A DNA stretch of 64,000 nt from Variovorax sp. PAMC26660. Its GTDB lineage: Bacteria; Pseudomonadota; Gammaproteobacteria; Burkholderiales; Burkholderiaceae_C. Under the pieces are notes generated by a model. That model did not search any database. It was not told the origin of the DNA and worked only from the letters and a program-made list of their open reading frames with translations. The stretch lies in NCBI RefSeq assembly GCF_014302995.1, contig NZ_CP060295.1, forward strand, positions 7,245,501 through 7,309,500, written 5' to 3'. Of the stretch, positions 41,911-51,018 are shown piece after piece. The position numbers and the translations under genes are program-made. The stretch's first letter is position 1. Each line of letters opens with the position of its first letter.

Positions 41911-42831
41911 TCAGATCAGCAAGTCCTGCGCATCGTCCTCGAAGCCCGCGATGGGCTGCGCCTTGGCCAGTGCCAGCCAGACCGAGAAGGGAATGCGGTC
42001 GAAGGCGCGATGCACCGCAGCGCGCGCCACCACAAGGCGCTCTGCTTCGAGCACCATCACGCCGCACTCGGGCGGCACTTCATCGGGCGTTGCAATGCAA
42101 CGGCCCTTGGCATCGTTGCCCAGCACGTACCAGCACTCGCCGCCCAGGTCGAGGTAGGCCGCGCGCTTGTCGGGCTTGCGCAGGTCGCCCAGCAGGTCGG
42201 CGCGGCTCACCTTCACCTCGTGCACGATGGGATGGGCATAGGCCTCGACGCTGGTGTTGCGGATCGAGAAAACATCGGGCCGCGCCACGCACCAGCGCGG
42301 CTTGCCGCCCTCTTCCAACGGCGGCAGGCGCGCGCGAAGCCCGAGGCCGCGCCACGCGATGCGGCCGCCGCGCGTCATCTCGCGCGCCACGCGTTCGACC
42401 AGCGCCTCATGGGGCGACAGCGCCGCGCGGTTGATGGTGAGCGTGGTCGCTATGCGCGCAATGCCGGCGTCGGTCACGCGCAAGGTTTCGTGGCCATGCA
42501 CGGTGCGTACGCGTTCGAGGTAGCCGCCTGCGAGCAGTTCGACCTCGATGCCGTCGCAGCACGGCCAACCGGCCGAGCGATAGATTTCGCGCAGGCGCCG
42601 CGCATGCAGCTTGCCGAAGGGCACGGCCGTCTGCAGGGGCGGTGGGTCCGCCACCGGCGGCGCAATACCGGGATCGGTGACCGGCGGAACCCCGGGCGGC
42701 GGATCACCCTCAGGCAGCGGCTCCGGTGGCAATGGCGGCGTGGTGGGCGTCGGCACATCGGGCGCGGGCGGCGGTGGACCGATCGGCGTGGCGACGACGA
42801 CAACGTGCTCAGGAAGAACGAGTTCGGGCAT
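41911..42831 (-). CDS. proline-rich protein with MmcB-like PD-(D/E)XK nuclease domain
   Basis: A 306-aa protein. Residues 14-67 are a proline-rich, probably disordered tail. Residues 70-150 resemble a winged helix. The C-terminal domain contains Pro185-Asp186 and Glu205-x-Lys207 in HEVKVSRADLLGDLR, the PD...ExK set of restriction-type nucleases, and the pattern after it recalls MmcB. MmcB is a LexA-regulated DNA-repair nuclease known in Caulobacter. The gene lies 73 bases after the dnaE2 stop on the same strand, so it is probably the fourth gene of the imu operon. The first ATG has no clear ribosome site, so the start is uncertain. Confidence 0.75.
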   Translation of the reverse strand: MPELVLPEHVVVVATPIGPPPPAPDVPTPTTPPLPPEPLPEGDPPPGVPPVTDPGIAPPVADPPPLQTAVPFGKLHARRLREIYRSAGWPCCDGIEVELLAGGYLERVRTVHGHETLRVTDAGIARIATTLTINRAALSPHEALVERVAREMTRGGRIAWRGLGLRARLPPLEEGGKPRWCVARPDVFSIRNTSVEAYAHPIVHEVKVSRADLLGDLRKPDKRAAYLDLGGECWYVLGNDAKGRCIATPDEVPPECGVMVLEAERLVVARAAVHRAFDRIPFSVWLALAKAQPIAGFEDDAQDLLI

Positions 42832-42904
42832 GGGAGGAACAGGTTAGCGAAAAGTCATGGAGGGCGCGAGGCATGGAACGATCGGTTGCATTCGCGCATG
42901 GCAC

Positions 42905-45900
42905 TCAATGGAAGTCCCGGCTGGTGTTGCTTTGCGCGAGCCGGCCCATGAGCGGCGTCAGGTCCTTGAAGCCGGTGGCGATCAGGTGCTGCACCTTGCC
43001 GCCGCTGTCGTCGTCGCGCTGCCAGGTGCCCTGCACCGCGAGCAGGTGCGACTTGAGCAAGGGCTCGCGCCAGGCCTCGATGACGTGGCTCCAGACGATC
43101 ACGTTGACGTTGCCGGTCTCGTCTTCGAGCGTGACGAAGATAGTGCCGTTGGCGGTCCCGGGCCGCTGGCGGCCCTTGACGATGCCGCAGGCGCGCACGA
43201 TCTGGCCGCTGGGCAGCGGGCGCAGTTCCTCGGCGCTCATGAGCTTCATGCGGGCCAGGCGCGGGCGCAGCAGCGCGAGCGGATGGCGGCGCAGCGTGAG
43301 GCCCAGGGACGCGTAGTCGCCCACAATCTCTTCGCCCTCTGGCGCGGCCGGCAGCAGCAGCGCCTGCTCGTGGATCGGCACGCCCTTGAGCAGGGCCGGC
43401 GAGCGATGCTGCGCGGTGGCGTCCCAGACTTGCTGGCGCCGATGGCCCGAGAGCGGCATCAGCGCATCGGCTGCGGCGAGCGCCGCCATGTCCTTGCCTT
43501 CGAGCTCGGCACGCAGGGCGAGGTCTTCGGTGCTGGTGAAAGGCGCTTGCGCGCGGGCTTTCAGCAGGCGTTCGGCGCCCTCCTTGCTGAGGCTGGAAAC
43601 CCGATTCAAGCCAAGCCGCACCGCGGGCTGGTTGTCGTTGCCCAGGCGATCGGCATAGCGCGCGTCGGTACCACCCGGCATGCGCGGCGCATCCGGCGCG
43701 CGGGCTTCGAGGGTGGTGTCCAAGTCGCTGCACGTGACATCGACCGGCCGCACTTCGACGCCATGGCGGCGCGCGTCCTGCACGAGCTGCGAAGGGCTGT
43801 AGAAGCCCATCGGTTGCGAGTCGAGCAGCGCCGCGAGGAAGCAGGCGGGCTCGTAGTTCTTGAGCCAGCTGCTCACGGTGACCAGCAGGGCGAAGCTCGC
43901 GGCGTGGCTTTCGGGGAAGCCGTAGTCGCCGAAGCCCATGACCTGTTTGAAGATGGCTTCTGCGAAGCTGGCCTTGTAGCCGTTTTCGACCATGCCGTTC
44001 ACGAGCTTGTCGTGGAACTTGCCGAGGCCGCCCTTGCGCTTCCATGCGGCCATTGCGCGGCGCAACTGGTCGGCCTCGTCGGCGGTGAACTTGGCCGCGA
44101 TCATGGCGATCTGCATCACCTGCTCCTGGAAGATCGGAATGCCCAGCGTTCGCTCCAGTGCCGGGCGAAGCTCGTCTTTCTCGTAGACGATCGGCAGCTT
44201 CTTCCTTACCCGCTCGCGCTGCTTGAGATACGGATGCACCATGCCGCCCTGAATCGGCCCCGGCCGCACGATCGCGACCTCGATCACCAGGTCTTCATAG
44301 GTGCGCGGCTTCAGGCGCGGCAGCATCGACATCTGCGCCCGGCTCTCGATCTGGAACACGCCGATGGTGTCGGCGTCGCAGATCATGTCGAACACCTTCT
44401 GGTCGTCATTCGGGATGTGATGCATCTCCATCACCGAGCCTCGCCATCGGTTCATGTGGTCGAGCCCGCGCCGGATGGCGCTGAGCATGCCGAGCGCGAG
44501 CACGTCGACCTTGAGCATGCCCATGGCTTCGAGATCGTCCTTCTCCCACTGGATGACAGAGCGGTCTTTCATCGAGGCCTTCTCGACCGGCACCAGCCGC
44601 GTGAGCTTGGTGTGCGTAAGCACGAAGCCGCCGACGTGCTGGCTCAGGTGGCGAGGGAAGCCCTTGAGCCGCTGCGTCATCTCGATCCACTGGACCAGCT
44701 TGAGTTCGTCTTCTTCCACGCCGACGCGCGCGGCGGCCTGGAGCAACTGCTCGCCGAGCACGGTGTCGTCGAACCAGTAGTGGTCCTTGGCGAATTCGTC
44801 GATCAGCCGCTCGTCGATGCCGATGGCCTTGCCCACGTCGCGCAAGGCACTGCGTGCGCGGTAGCAGATGACGACGGCGGCGATGGCGGCGCGCTCGCGG
44901 CCGTATTTGTCGTAGATGTACTGGATGACTTCTTCGCGCCGCTGGTGCTCGAAGTCGACGTCGATGTCGGGTGGCTCGTGACGATGACGACTCAGGAATC
45001 GCTCGAACAGCAGATGACTCTTTTCAGGGCTGAGCGCAGTAATTCCCAAGCAGTAACAGACCACTGAATTGGCAGAGGAGCCACGCCCCTGACAGAGGAT
45101 GTGTTGTGAGCGAGCGAAACGCACGATGTCCTCCACCGTCAGGAAGAACATCTCGTATCCGAGTTCAAGGATCAGGTCGAGCTCTTTCTGGACTTTCTCG
45201 CGCACAGTGTCAGGAACGCCGTCGGGATACCGGACTTGCGCTCCTTCCCACGTCTTTCGCACCAGCGTCTGTGTCGGCGTCTCATTGGTTCCTACCGTTT
45301 CGAGCGGGCACTTGTAGGTCTCCCGAATGATCCTCGGATCAAATTTGCACCGCTGCGCCACCACCAGCGTATTCGCCAACATCTCAGGCAGATAAAGCTC
45401 GGCCAGCCGCACGCGCTGCCGCAAATGCCGCTCGGCATTCGACTGCAGCGCAAAGCCGCACTCGGCCACCGTCTTGCCTTCGCGCACGGCCGTCAGCACG
45501 TCGTGCATCGGTTTCTGCGAACGCACATCCATGCGCACATCGCCGGCCGCCACCAATGGCACGCCGACTTCTTCGCCCGCCTGGATCAGCGTGACGAACC
45601 AGAGATCGTCGTCAAGCTCGTTGAACAGCTCCACTGCCAGCCAGAGGTTCTCTGCGTAAAGCGCCTTGGCGGCCAGCAGGTCTTCATGCAGCGTTGCCGT
45701 GTCCACCGCTCCACCGGGGTTTCGCTGCGGCACGAAAAGAACCTGGCAGTTCTGCAGTGAGGCCACGTCACTTTCCTCCCAACCCACGCGGTACTCGCCC
45801 TTGGGCAATTCGGTGTTGCGCGCAGCGGTGATGAACTCGCACAGGTTGCCCCAGCCCTCGGTGTCGTTCGCGATCACCACGAGCTTGAAGCGCTCGAACT

Positions 45901-46261
45901 GGAACTCGCTGCCGAACAGCAGGCGGAAATGGGGGTAGCGCAGGATCGGCGGCTCATCGGGATGCTCGCGTTCGTACTCATCCAGCTTCGCAGGCAAGTC
46001 ACGCAAGCCCACATGCGCTCGCACGATGCCCGCCACCGAGCATTCGTCGGTGATGGCCAGCGCGGTATAGCCGAGCTGGTAGGCCCGCTCCACCATTTCT
46101 TCCGGCGTCGACGCGCCGCGCTGGAAGCTGAAGTTGGTCAGGCAGTGCAGTTCGGCGTAGTCCGGCAGCGCGAACGCGGGCTTTCTGCGCAGCGGCAACG
46201 GCAGCGCATGCACCTTGGCCGAATTGCGCCCCCTCAGTTGCCTGTCGCTCAGGTCAGGCAT
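42905..46261 (-). CDS. dnaE2: error-prone DNA polymerase DnaE2/ImuC
   Basis: A 1118-aa C-family polymerase. An N-terminal PHP domain (ELHCLTNFSF at about residues 37-46) precedes the polymerase core with GRGSSANS at 392-399 and the catalytic aspartates in PDIDVDF at 431-437. A helix-hairpin-helix segment and an OB domain (MKLMSAEELRPLPSGQIVRACGIV region) follow. It performs translesion synthesis during SOS and causes induced mutagenesis together with ImuA and ImuB. Its ATG overlaps the imuB stop by 8 bases. The length matches DnaE2 and not replicative DnaE1. Confidence 0.96.
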   Translation of the reverse strand: MPDLSDRQLRGRNSAKVHALPLPLRRKPAFALPDYAELHCLTNFSFQRGASTPEEMVERAYQLGYTALAITDECSVAGIVRAHVGLRDLPAKLDEYEREHPDEPPILRYPHFRLLFGSEFQFERFKLVVIANDTEGWGNLCEFITAARNTELPKGEYRVGWEESDVASLQNCQVLFVPQRNPGGAVDTATLHEDLLAAKALYAENLWLAVELFNELDDDLWFVTLIQAGEEVGVPLVAAGDVRMDVRSQKPMHDVLTAVREGKTVAECGFALQSNAERHLRQRVRLAELYLPEMLANTLVVAQRCKFDPRIIRETYKCPLETVGTNETPTQTLVRKTWEGAQVRYPDGVPDTVREKVQKELDLILELGYEMFFLTVEDIVRFARSQHILCQGRGSSANSVVCYCLGITALSPEKSHLLFERFLSRHRHEPPDIDVDFEHQRREEVIQYIYDKYGRERAAIAAVVICYRARSALRDVGKAIGIDERLIDEFAKDHYWFDDTVLGEQLLQAAARVGVEEDELKLVQWIEMTQRLKGFPRHLSQHVGGFVLTHTKLTRLVPVEKASMKDRSVIQWEKDDLEAMGMLKVDVLALGMLSAIRRGLDHMNRWRGSVMEMHHIPNDDQKVFDMICDADTIGVFQIESRAQMSMLPRLKPRTYEDLVIEVAIVRPGPIQGGMVHPYLKQRERVRKKLPIVYEKDELRPALERTLGIPIFQEQVMQIAMIAAKFTADEADQLRRAMAAWKRKGGLGKFHDKLVNGMVENGYKASFAEAIFKQVMGFGDYGFPESHAASFALLVTVSSWLKNYEPACFLAALLDSQPMGFYSPSQLVQDARRHGVEVRPVDVTCSDLDTTLEARAPDAPRMPGGTDARYADRLGNDNQPAVRLGLNRVSSLSKEGAERLLKARAQAPFTSTEDLALRAELEGKDMAALAAADALMPLSGHRRQQVWDATAQHRSPALLKGVPIHEQALLLPAAPEGEEIVGDYASLGLTLRRHPLALLRPRLARMKLMSAEELRPLPSGQIVRACGIVKGRQRPGTANGTIFVTLEDETGNVNVIVWSHVIEAWREPLLKSHLLAVQGTWQRDDDSGGKVQHLIATGFKDLTPLMGRLAQSNTSRDFH

Positions 46262-47600
46262 AGAACCCCTGCAGATACCAGCGCACCTCGCCGGAAGAAA
46301 AGCGCGTGGCAGGCCGCTCGCGAAAGATCCACACCAGTCCGGCTTCGGGGCTTTCCGCGACGTAGTAGTCGCGCATCGCGGGCTGGCCGCCGTCGTCCTT
46401 GTCGCCCCACCACCCCGCTTCGACGCGCTGCGGTCCGATCAGCTTGCTCAGCGGCCCGCGGTAGCACGGCCGCTCGCCGTCCATGTCGAGCAGCAAGGGC
46501 TCGGGCAGCAGCCACGGCGGATAGCTCGCGTCGGGTTGCGAGGCTGCGGCCCTGGCCTCCTTGCGGACCTTCTCGGGCACCTTGTCTTTCTGCAGCGCGG
46601 GCCGCCATGCCTGCTTGCGCTCCGGCCGGTGGTCGGCCTGCGCCGATGGCACCAGCACCTGCTGGGCCCCGAGCCGCACACTGAGCCGCTCGACCATCTC
46701 GTGCAGCTTGTCGCCCTTGCGGTTGTCTTCCGGCAGAAAGCTGGTGCTGGCGCCGGCCCACGGATCGGTTTCGAGGGTGCGCAGCTTCAGCCAGCTTACG
46801 GGCGCGGCCAGCGCGGTGAGGGCCAGTTTCTCGGACAGCAGGCGGCGCAGGTGCGCCATGTCCTGCGTGGGTTCGGCGGTGCGCACCGTGACCTGCTGGT
46901 ACGGAGGCAGGTTCACGCCGTTGAAGCGCTTGAGGTCGAGCGTCCACTGCAGTTCGAGTGCACGCGCGCCGCGCTGGCGTGCACGCAGCCAGAACTGCAG
47001 CGTCGTCAGCAGGCGGTTGGCCGACCACATCAGCTCGGGCGCGGTCTCGGCCAGTGCGGGCAGTTCCAGCTTCTGCTCGAACACGTCGGGCAGCGTGAGC
47101 CAGGTGTGGCTTTCGGGGCGCAGGCCCCAGGCCATGTCGAGCGCTTCGCGCAGGCCCGCGCCAAAGCGCCGCGTGAGGCCGCCGCGCGGCAACGCGGCCA
47201 CGTCGCCCCAGGTGCGGCAGCCGAGCCGTTCGAGCAGGTCGAGGTGAGCGTGCGCGGCGCTCAGCGTGTCGAGCGGCAGGCCATCCGGCATGTTCTTCGG
47301 CCGTTCCTCGTTGCGCGAGAACAGGCGCAGCCGCGCCAGTGCGATCAGGCTCGTGGCGCCCTGTGCACCCAGCATGCGTGCGTCGGGGATGGGGTTGGCG
47401 CCGAGCAGCACCCGCATCATCTGCAGCCGCCCGCCCCACAGGCGCTCGCAGGCGGAGACTTCGAGCATCAGGGCTTCGTCCTGCCAGGCGACATGGGGCG
47501 TGTACTGCAGCGCCCACCAGCCCAGGGCTTCGGGCGTGGGCAGCGGTTGTGCGTCGGGCGCGTCGGCGTCAAGCGACCACCGCAATGCGATCCAGTGCAT
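46254..47600 (-). CDS. imuB: ImuB, Y-family polymerase-like mutasome protein
   Basis: A 448-aa Y-family relative. It retains the palm-like and little-finger regions (LERLGCRTWGDVAALPRGGL, a helix-hairpin-helix) but not an obvious set of catalytic acidic residues, as is known for ImuB. It acts as a hub, linking DnaE2 to the sliding clamp. Between ImuA (32-base overlap of genes) and DnaE2 (8-base overlap), it is tightly coupled. A C-terminal tail (WFRERP region) is not assigned. Confidence 0.94.
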   Translation of the reverse strand: MHWIALRWSLDADAPDAQPLPTPEALGWWALQYTPHVAWQDEALMLEVSACERLWGGRLQMMRVLLGANPIPDARMLGAQGATSLIALARLRLFSRNEERPKNMPDGLPLDTLSAAHAHLDLLERLGCRTWGDVAALPRGGLTRRFGAGLREALDMAWGLRPESHTWLTLPDVFEQKLELPALAETAPELMWSANRLLTTLQFWLRARQRGARALELQWTLDLKRFNGVNLPPYQQVTVRTAEPTQDMAHLRRLLSEKLALTALAAPVSWLKLRTLETDPWAGASTSFLPEDNRKGDKLHEMVERLSVRLGAQQVLVPSAQADHRPERKQAWRPALQKDKVPEKVRKEARAAASQPDASYPPWLLPEPLLLDMDGERPCYRGPLSKLIGPQRVEAGWWGDKDDGGQPAMRDYYVAESPEAGLVWIFRERPATRFSSGEVRWYLQGFYA

Positions 47601-48375
47601 TGGGGCCTCCTTTCCACGCGTCGATGCGCACCACGGTGGCCGACGATGCGGCTTCGCCCACAGGCACCGAGCCCAGTTGCTGCAGCCGCAGCTTGCGCCG
47701 CAGCCGGGCGGCGGCCAGCAGCGCGGTCATGCGCTCGTTGCGCGCGGGCAGCATCACCGGCGAAGCCAGCGGCGGACCGCGACGCTTGAGGATGTGCAGC
47801 TCGATCTGCGCGCTGTCGCTCTCGCAGCGTTCGACCTGGATGCGAAGCCGCGCGGGCGAGGCCGACTGCGCCACCGCCTCGGGCCGACAGACGAAAAGCA
47901 GCACCTCATGCTGGGCAGCAGCCAGTTGCAACCGCCGCAGCTCGGCCACGCGCGCCTGCGGCAGCCAGGCCACGACAGCGGCCACGTCAGCGCAGCGCAG
48001 CGCCTGCTCGCAGGCCCACAGCCGTGCGGGCGCGACATCGCTCTTGACCCACATCAAGGCCTCCACCGGCAGTCCCTGCGCCGCGAGCGAGGGACCGCAA
48101 GGCTCGTAAGGCGCGCCGATCAGCACGATCGGCCCGCCGCGCGTTGCCACCGCCTGCGCCAGCGCGGGCAGCAGCAGCCGCCAGACATGGGCCTCGGGCG
48201 TGCTCTGCAGCAGCTCCGTCATGGCGCCGACCGGCCAGCCGCCGCCCGGCAACTGTGCGTCGAGCGCGGCATGGCCGGTGGCCGTGACCTGCGCATCGGC
48301 CAGGCCGAGTTCGTCGGCATGCCAGACGCCACGGCCTGCGGCAGCGGAAAAGGAGTCGAGGAAAGGGAGGCCCAT
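47569..48375 (-). CDS. imuA: ImuA, SOS mutasome component
   Basis: A 268-aa RecA-related protein. The Walker-like loop region is GGGWPVGAMTELLQ and a beta strand PIVLIGAPYEP follows. ImuA works with ImuB and DnaE2 in SOS mutagenesis and may bind RecA. A LexA box ends 15 bases before the ATG at 48375, so the operon is repressed until DNA damage. An upstream open extension of 63 codons is discarded because it runs through the LexA box and has poor composition. Confidence 0.94.
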   Translation of the reverse strand: MGLPFLDSFSAAAGRGVWHADELGLADAQVTATGHAALDAQLPGGGWPVGAMTELLQSTPEAHVWRLLLPALAQAVATRGGPIVLIGAPYEPCGPSLAAQGLPVEALMWVKSDVAPARLWACEQALRCADVAAVVAWLPQARVAELRRLQLAAAQHEVLLFVCRPEAVAQSASPARLRIQVERCESDSAQIELHILKRRGPPLASPVMLPARNERMTALLAAARLRRKLRLQQLGSVPVGEAASSATVVRIDAWKGGPNALDRIAVVA

Positions 48376-48389
48376 GATTGAACTGTTAA

Positions 48390-48405
48390 CTGTATTTTTA
48401 TACAG
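48390..48405 (-). promoter_or_regulatory. LexA (SOS) box before imuA
   Basis: CTGTATTTTTATACAG matches CTG-N10-CAG with AT-rich centre, extended by A and T flanks. It sits 15-30 bases upstream of imuA and controls imuA-imuB-dnaE2 and probably the nuclease-like gene. A divergent gene starts 140 bases away and may or may not be affected. Confidence 0.9.
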
Positions 48406-48544
48406 TATTTCATGGGTCGCAAGAAGGAAGATGTTTTTCTTCCCCGCTTGCCTTTTCATATTCCCATCACTCATGCCAAGGCGCCCAGAAGTCGTTTGAG
48501 CCGGGGTCGCGCTTTCGCTCCAATGCCAGGCAAAGGAGCCCCGC

Positions 48545-49378
48545 ATGAACCACCCCACCGTCACCGCCGGCCTGAACTACCTGCAGCCTTCCGCGCTGCG
48601 TCCGTTCAGCTACACCTTCCAGCCACCACCCGGCACGCCCTGGGAAGGCGGCAGCTACGAACTGCGCCCCATGCCGATCTCGGATGCACGTGCCGCCGCG
48701 ATGCCCACCGATATCGAGCGCGAAGGTTTCGTGCTGCGCGACGCGCCCACGGCCGTTGCCGACTTTCTCGACGACGCCGAGGTCACGGCCGTCTACCACC
48801 GCGAGGTGGCCGAACTGGCGCTGCAGGTGACAGGAGGCGCACGGGCCTATGTCTTCGACCATCTGGTGCGCCGGCGCGAAGCCGACCGCGCCGCCTTGAG
48901 CTTCGGCCGCCGCGCAGGCGACGGCAAGGCCGCTGCCAACGGCCGCATCCACAACGACTACACCGAGGAATCCGGTCGCCGCCGGCTGGCCATGGTGCTG
49001 ACCGACCCCGGTGAAGCCGCGGCCGTGCGGCGCTACTGCATCGTCAACGTCTGGCGTTCGATCAAGGGCCCGGTGCTCGACACGCCATTGGCCGTGTGCG
49101 ATGCACGTTCGGTGATGGCGAAGGACCTGGTCAGCGCCGAGGTGCGCTACCCGCGCCGCACCGGCGAGATCTACCTGGCGACCCATTCGCCTTCGCACCG
49201 CTGGTCGTACTTTTCGGCAATGGACCGGCACGAGGCGCTGGTCTTCAAGCAGTACGACTCGCAGCTCGGCGGCGTGTCGCGCTACACGCCGCACGCAGCC
49301 TTCGACCACCCCGATGCGCCCGCCGACGCACCGCTGCGCGAAAGCATCGAGGCCCGCTGCCTGGTGGTGTTCGAATGA
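48545..49378 (+). CDS. CmcJ/NvfI-family oxidoreductase
   Basis: A 277-aa protein similar to the CmcJ/AsaB family of methyltransferase-like or 2-oxoglutarate-type oxidoreductases. Characteristic stretches are FDHLVRRRE, HNDYTEESGRRRLA and RRYCIVNVWRSIKGPVLDTPLAVCDARS, with IYLATHSPSHRWSYFSAMDRHEALVFKQYDS near the end. The exact reaction of bacterial members is unclear. Its stop overlaps the start of the DsbA-fold gene, so the two are coupled. Confidence 0.82.
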   Translation: MNHPTVTAGLNYLQPSALRPFSYTFQPPPGTPWEGGSYELRPMPISDARAAAMPTDIEREGFVLRDAPTAVADFLDDAEVTAVYHREVAELALQVTGGARAYVFDHLVRRREADRAALSFGRRAGDGKAAANGRIHNDYTEESGRRRLAMVLTDPGEAAAVRRYCIVNVWRSIKGPVLDTPLAVCDARSVMAKDLVSAEVRYPRRTGEIYLATHSPSHRWSYFSAMDRHEALVFKQYDSQLGGVSRYTPHAAFDHPDAPADAPLRESIEARCLVVFE

Positions 49379-49998
49379 CGCCGCACGCATGCCCCCTGCT
49401 CGATTTCTGGTTCGACTTCGGCAGCAACTACAGCTATCTGAGCGTCATGCGCATCGAGGAAGAAGCGGCGCGCCACGGCGTCGGCATCCGCTGGCGCCCT
49501 TTCCTGCTGGGGCCGATCTTCCGGTCGTTCGGCTGGGAGTCGTCGCCTTTCGTGCTGCAGAAGGAAAAAGGCGACTACACGTGGAAGGACATGGCCCGCC
49601 AGTGCCGCAAGTACGGCTTGCCGTGGCAGCAGCCGACGAGCTTTCCGCGTCCGGCCGTGCTGCCGCTGCGCATCGCGCTGGTGGGTGCCACGCAGCCGTG
49701 GATGGGCGAGTTCTGCCGTCGCGCGATGGCGATGAATTTCGCAGAAGACCACGGCATCGACTCGCCGCAAATCATGCACGCGCTGCTGAGCGAGCTTGGC
49801 CTGCCGGCACACCGGGTCATCGATGAAGCCATCTCCGACGCCAACAAACTGCGGCTGCGGCACCAGACCGAAACCGCCGCCGAGAAAGGCATCTTCGGCG
49901 CGCCCACCTTCTTTGCCGGCGACGAGATGTTCTGGGGCAACGACCGCCTCGACGAAGCGCTGGCGTTCTGCAAGGAAGCAGGCTCAGGCGCCGCCTGA
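49375..49998 (+). CDS. DsbA-fold 2-hydroxychromene-2-carboxylate isomerase-like protein
   Basis: A 207-aa thioredoxin-fold protein without the CxxC of DsbA. FWFDFGSNYSYL has the glutathione-site serine of kappa-class GST and HCCA isomerases, and IFGAPTFFAGDEMFWGNDRL is the closing family motif. It probably uses glutathione to isomerise an aromatic catabolite. It shares an operon with the CmcJ-like gene and overlaps the convergent LysR gene by 15 bases. An in-frame extension left of 49375 runs inside the CmcJ gene and is not used. Confidence 0.88.
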   Translation: MTPHACPLLDFWFDFGSNYSYLSVMRIEEEAARHGVGIRWRPFLLGPIFRSFGWESSPFVLQKEKGDYTWKDMARQCRKYGLPWQQPTSFPRPAVLPLRIALVGATQPWMGEFCRRAMAMNFAEDHGIDSPQIMHALLSELGLPAHRVIDEAISDANKLRLRHQTETAAEKGIFGAPTFFAGDEMFWGNDRLDEALAFCKEAGSGAA

Positions 49999-50910
49999 CT
50001 GCTGTTGCTGCGCCTGGGCCGCCAGCCAGGCGGCCACATGGCGCACCTCTTCACGCGGTTCGTCTTCGGCCTGGATCAGCCAATAGGCATGCCCCGATGA
50101 CTGAACCGGCTCGAGCGCGGCCACGCGCACGAGGCGCCTTTCATCGAGCAGCGGCTGGATCAGTTCGAGCCGCCCCAGCGCCACGCCCTGCCCGGCCAGC
50201 GCCGCCTGGATCAGCTGGTCGTACTGGTTGAAGTGCAGCACCGCCTGTGGCTTCGCATCGGCCCAGCCCACTGAGGCCAGCCAGTCGCTCCATTGCAGCC
50301 ACGGGTGCTGCGGATCGTCGAATGCCAGCAGGTACAGGCCCGACACGGCCCCGGCCGAGCGCAGCGACTTCAGGCCCAGCGAGGAATGCGCCACGGGTGC
50401 CACCGTTTCACCGAAGAGCCGCAGCGCGCCAGCCGGCGCGAGCGCGGGCGTGGTGTAGCGGATGGCCAGGTCGATGCCTTCATTGCGCAGGTCGGCCAGC
50501 CGGTTGTTGGACGAGACGCGCACGTCCACGCCCGGATGCAGCTTCTGCACATGGGCCAGGCGCGGCAGCAGCCAGAGCCCGGTCATGCCGATGCTGGCGC
50601 TCAGGGTCACGGGGCGCTGCTCGCCGGCCTGGCGGATGCCGCCCATCACATCCTGCAGTTGCTGCACGACGCCGTCGGCGCTGCGGAAAAGCCGCTCGCC
50701 TTCGGCGGTGAAGGAGATCGAGCGATGGCCACGCACCAGCAGCTTCACGCCAAGCTGCGCTTCGAGCGCATGCACTTGCTTGCTGACCGCCGACTGCGTG
50801 ACGCACAGGTCTTGCGCCGCGAGCGAGATGCTCATGCGCCGCCCCACCGCGACAAAGCCCCGCACCAGGTCGAGCGAGGCCATGCGAAGGAGCGAGAGTG
50901 GCATTCCCAT
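49984..50910 (-). CDS. LysR-family regulator
   Basis: A 308-aa LysR protein, GcvA-like in layout. The winged helix covers residues 8-65 (ISLAAQDLCVTQSAVSKQVH), and the effector domain starts near 95. It is divergent from the receptor gene at 51019, with about 108 bases between, and is likely to regulate it. The start could be at 50910 or two codons later. Confidence 0.92.
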   Translation of the reverse strand: MGMPLSLLRMASLDLVRGFVAVGRRMSISLAAQDLCVTQSAVSKQVHALEAQLGVKLLVRGHRSISFTAEGERLFRSADGVVQQLQDVMGGIRQAGEQRPVTLSASIGMTGLWLLPRLAHVQKLHPGVDVRVSSNNRLADLRNEGIDLAIRYTTPALAPAGALRLFGETVAPVAHSSLGLKSLRSAGAVSGLYLLAFDDPQHPWLQWSDWLASVGWADAKPQAVLHFNQYDQLIQAALAGQGVALGRLELIQPLLDERRLVRVAALEPVQSSGHAYWLIQAEDEPREEVRHVAAWLAAQAQQQQSGGA

Positions 50911-51018
50911 GATGAATATGAGGCCGGATTCTCGGCCAGCGGGTGCCGCACCGCAACCAAAGAGCGATTTACCCGCGGGGAGCCGCGCCTTAAGATGATT
51001 TATTAACAGTTTGTGACC

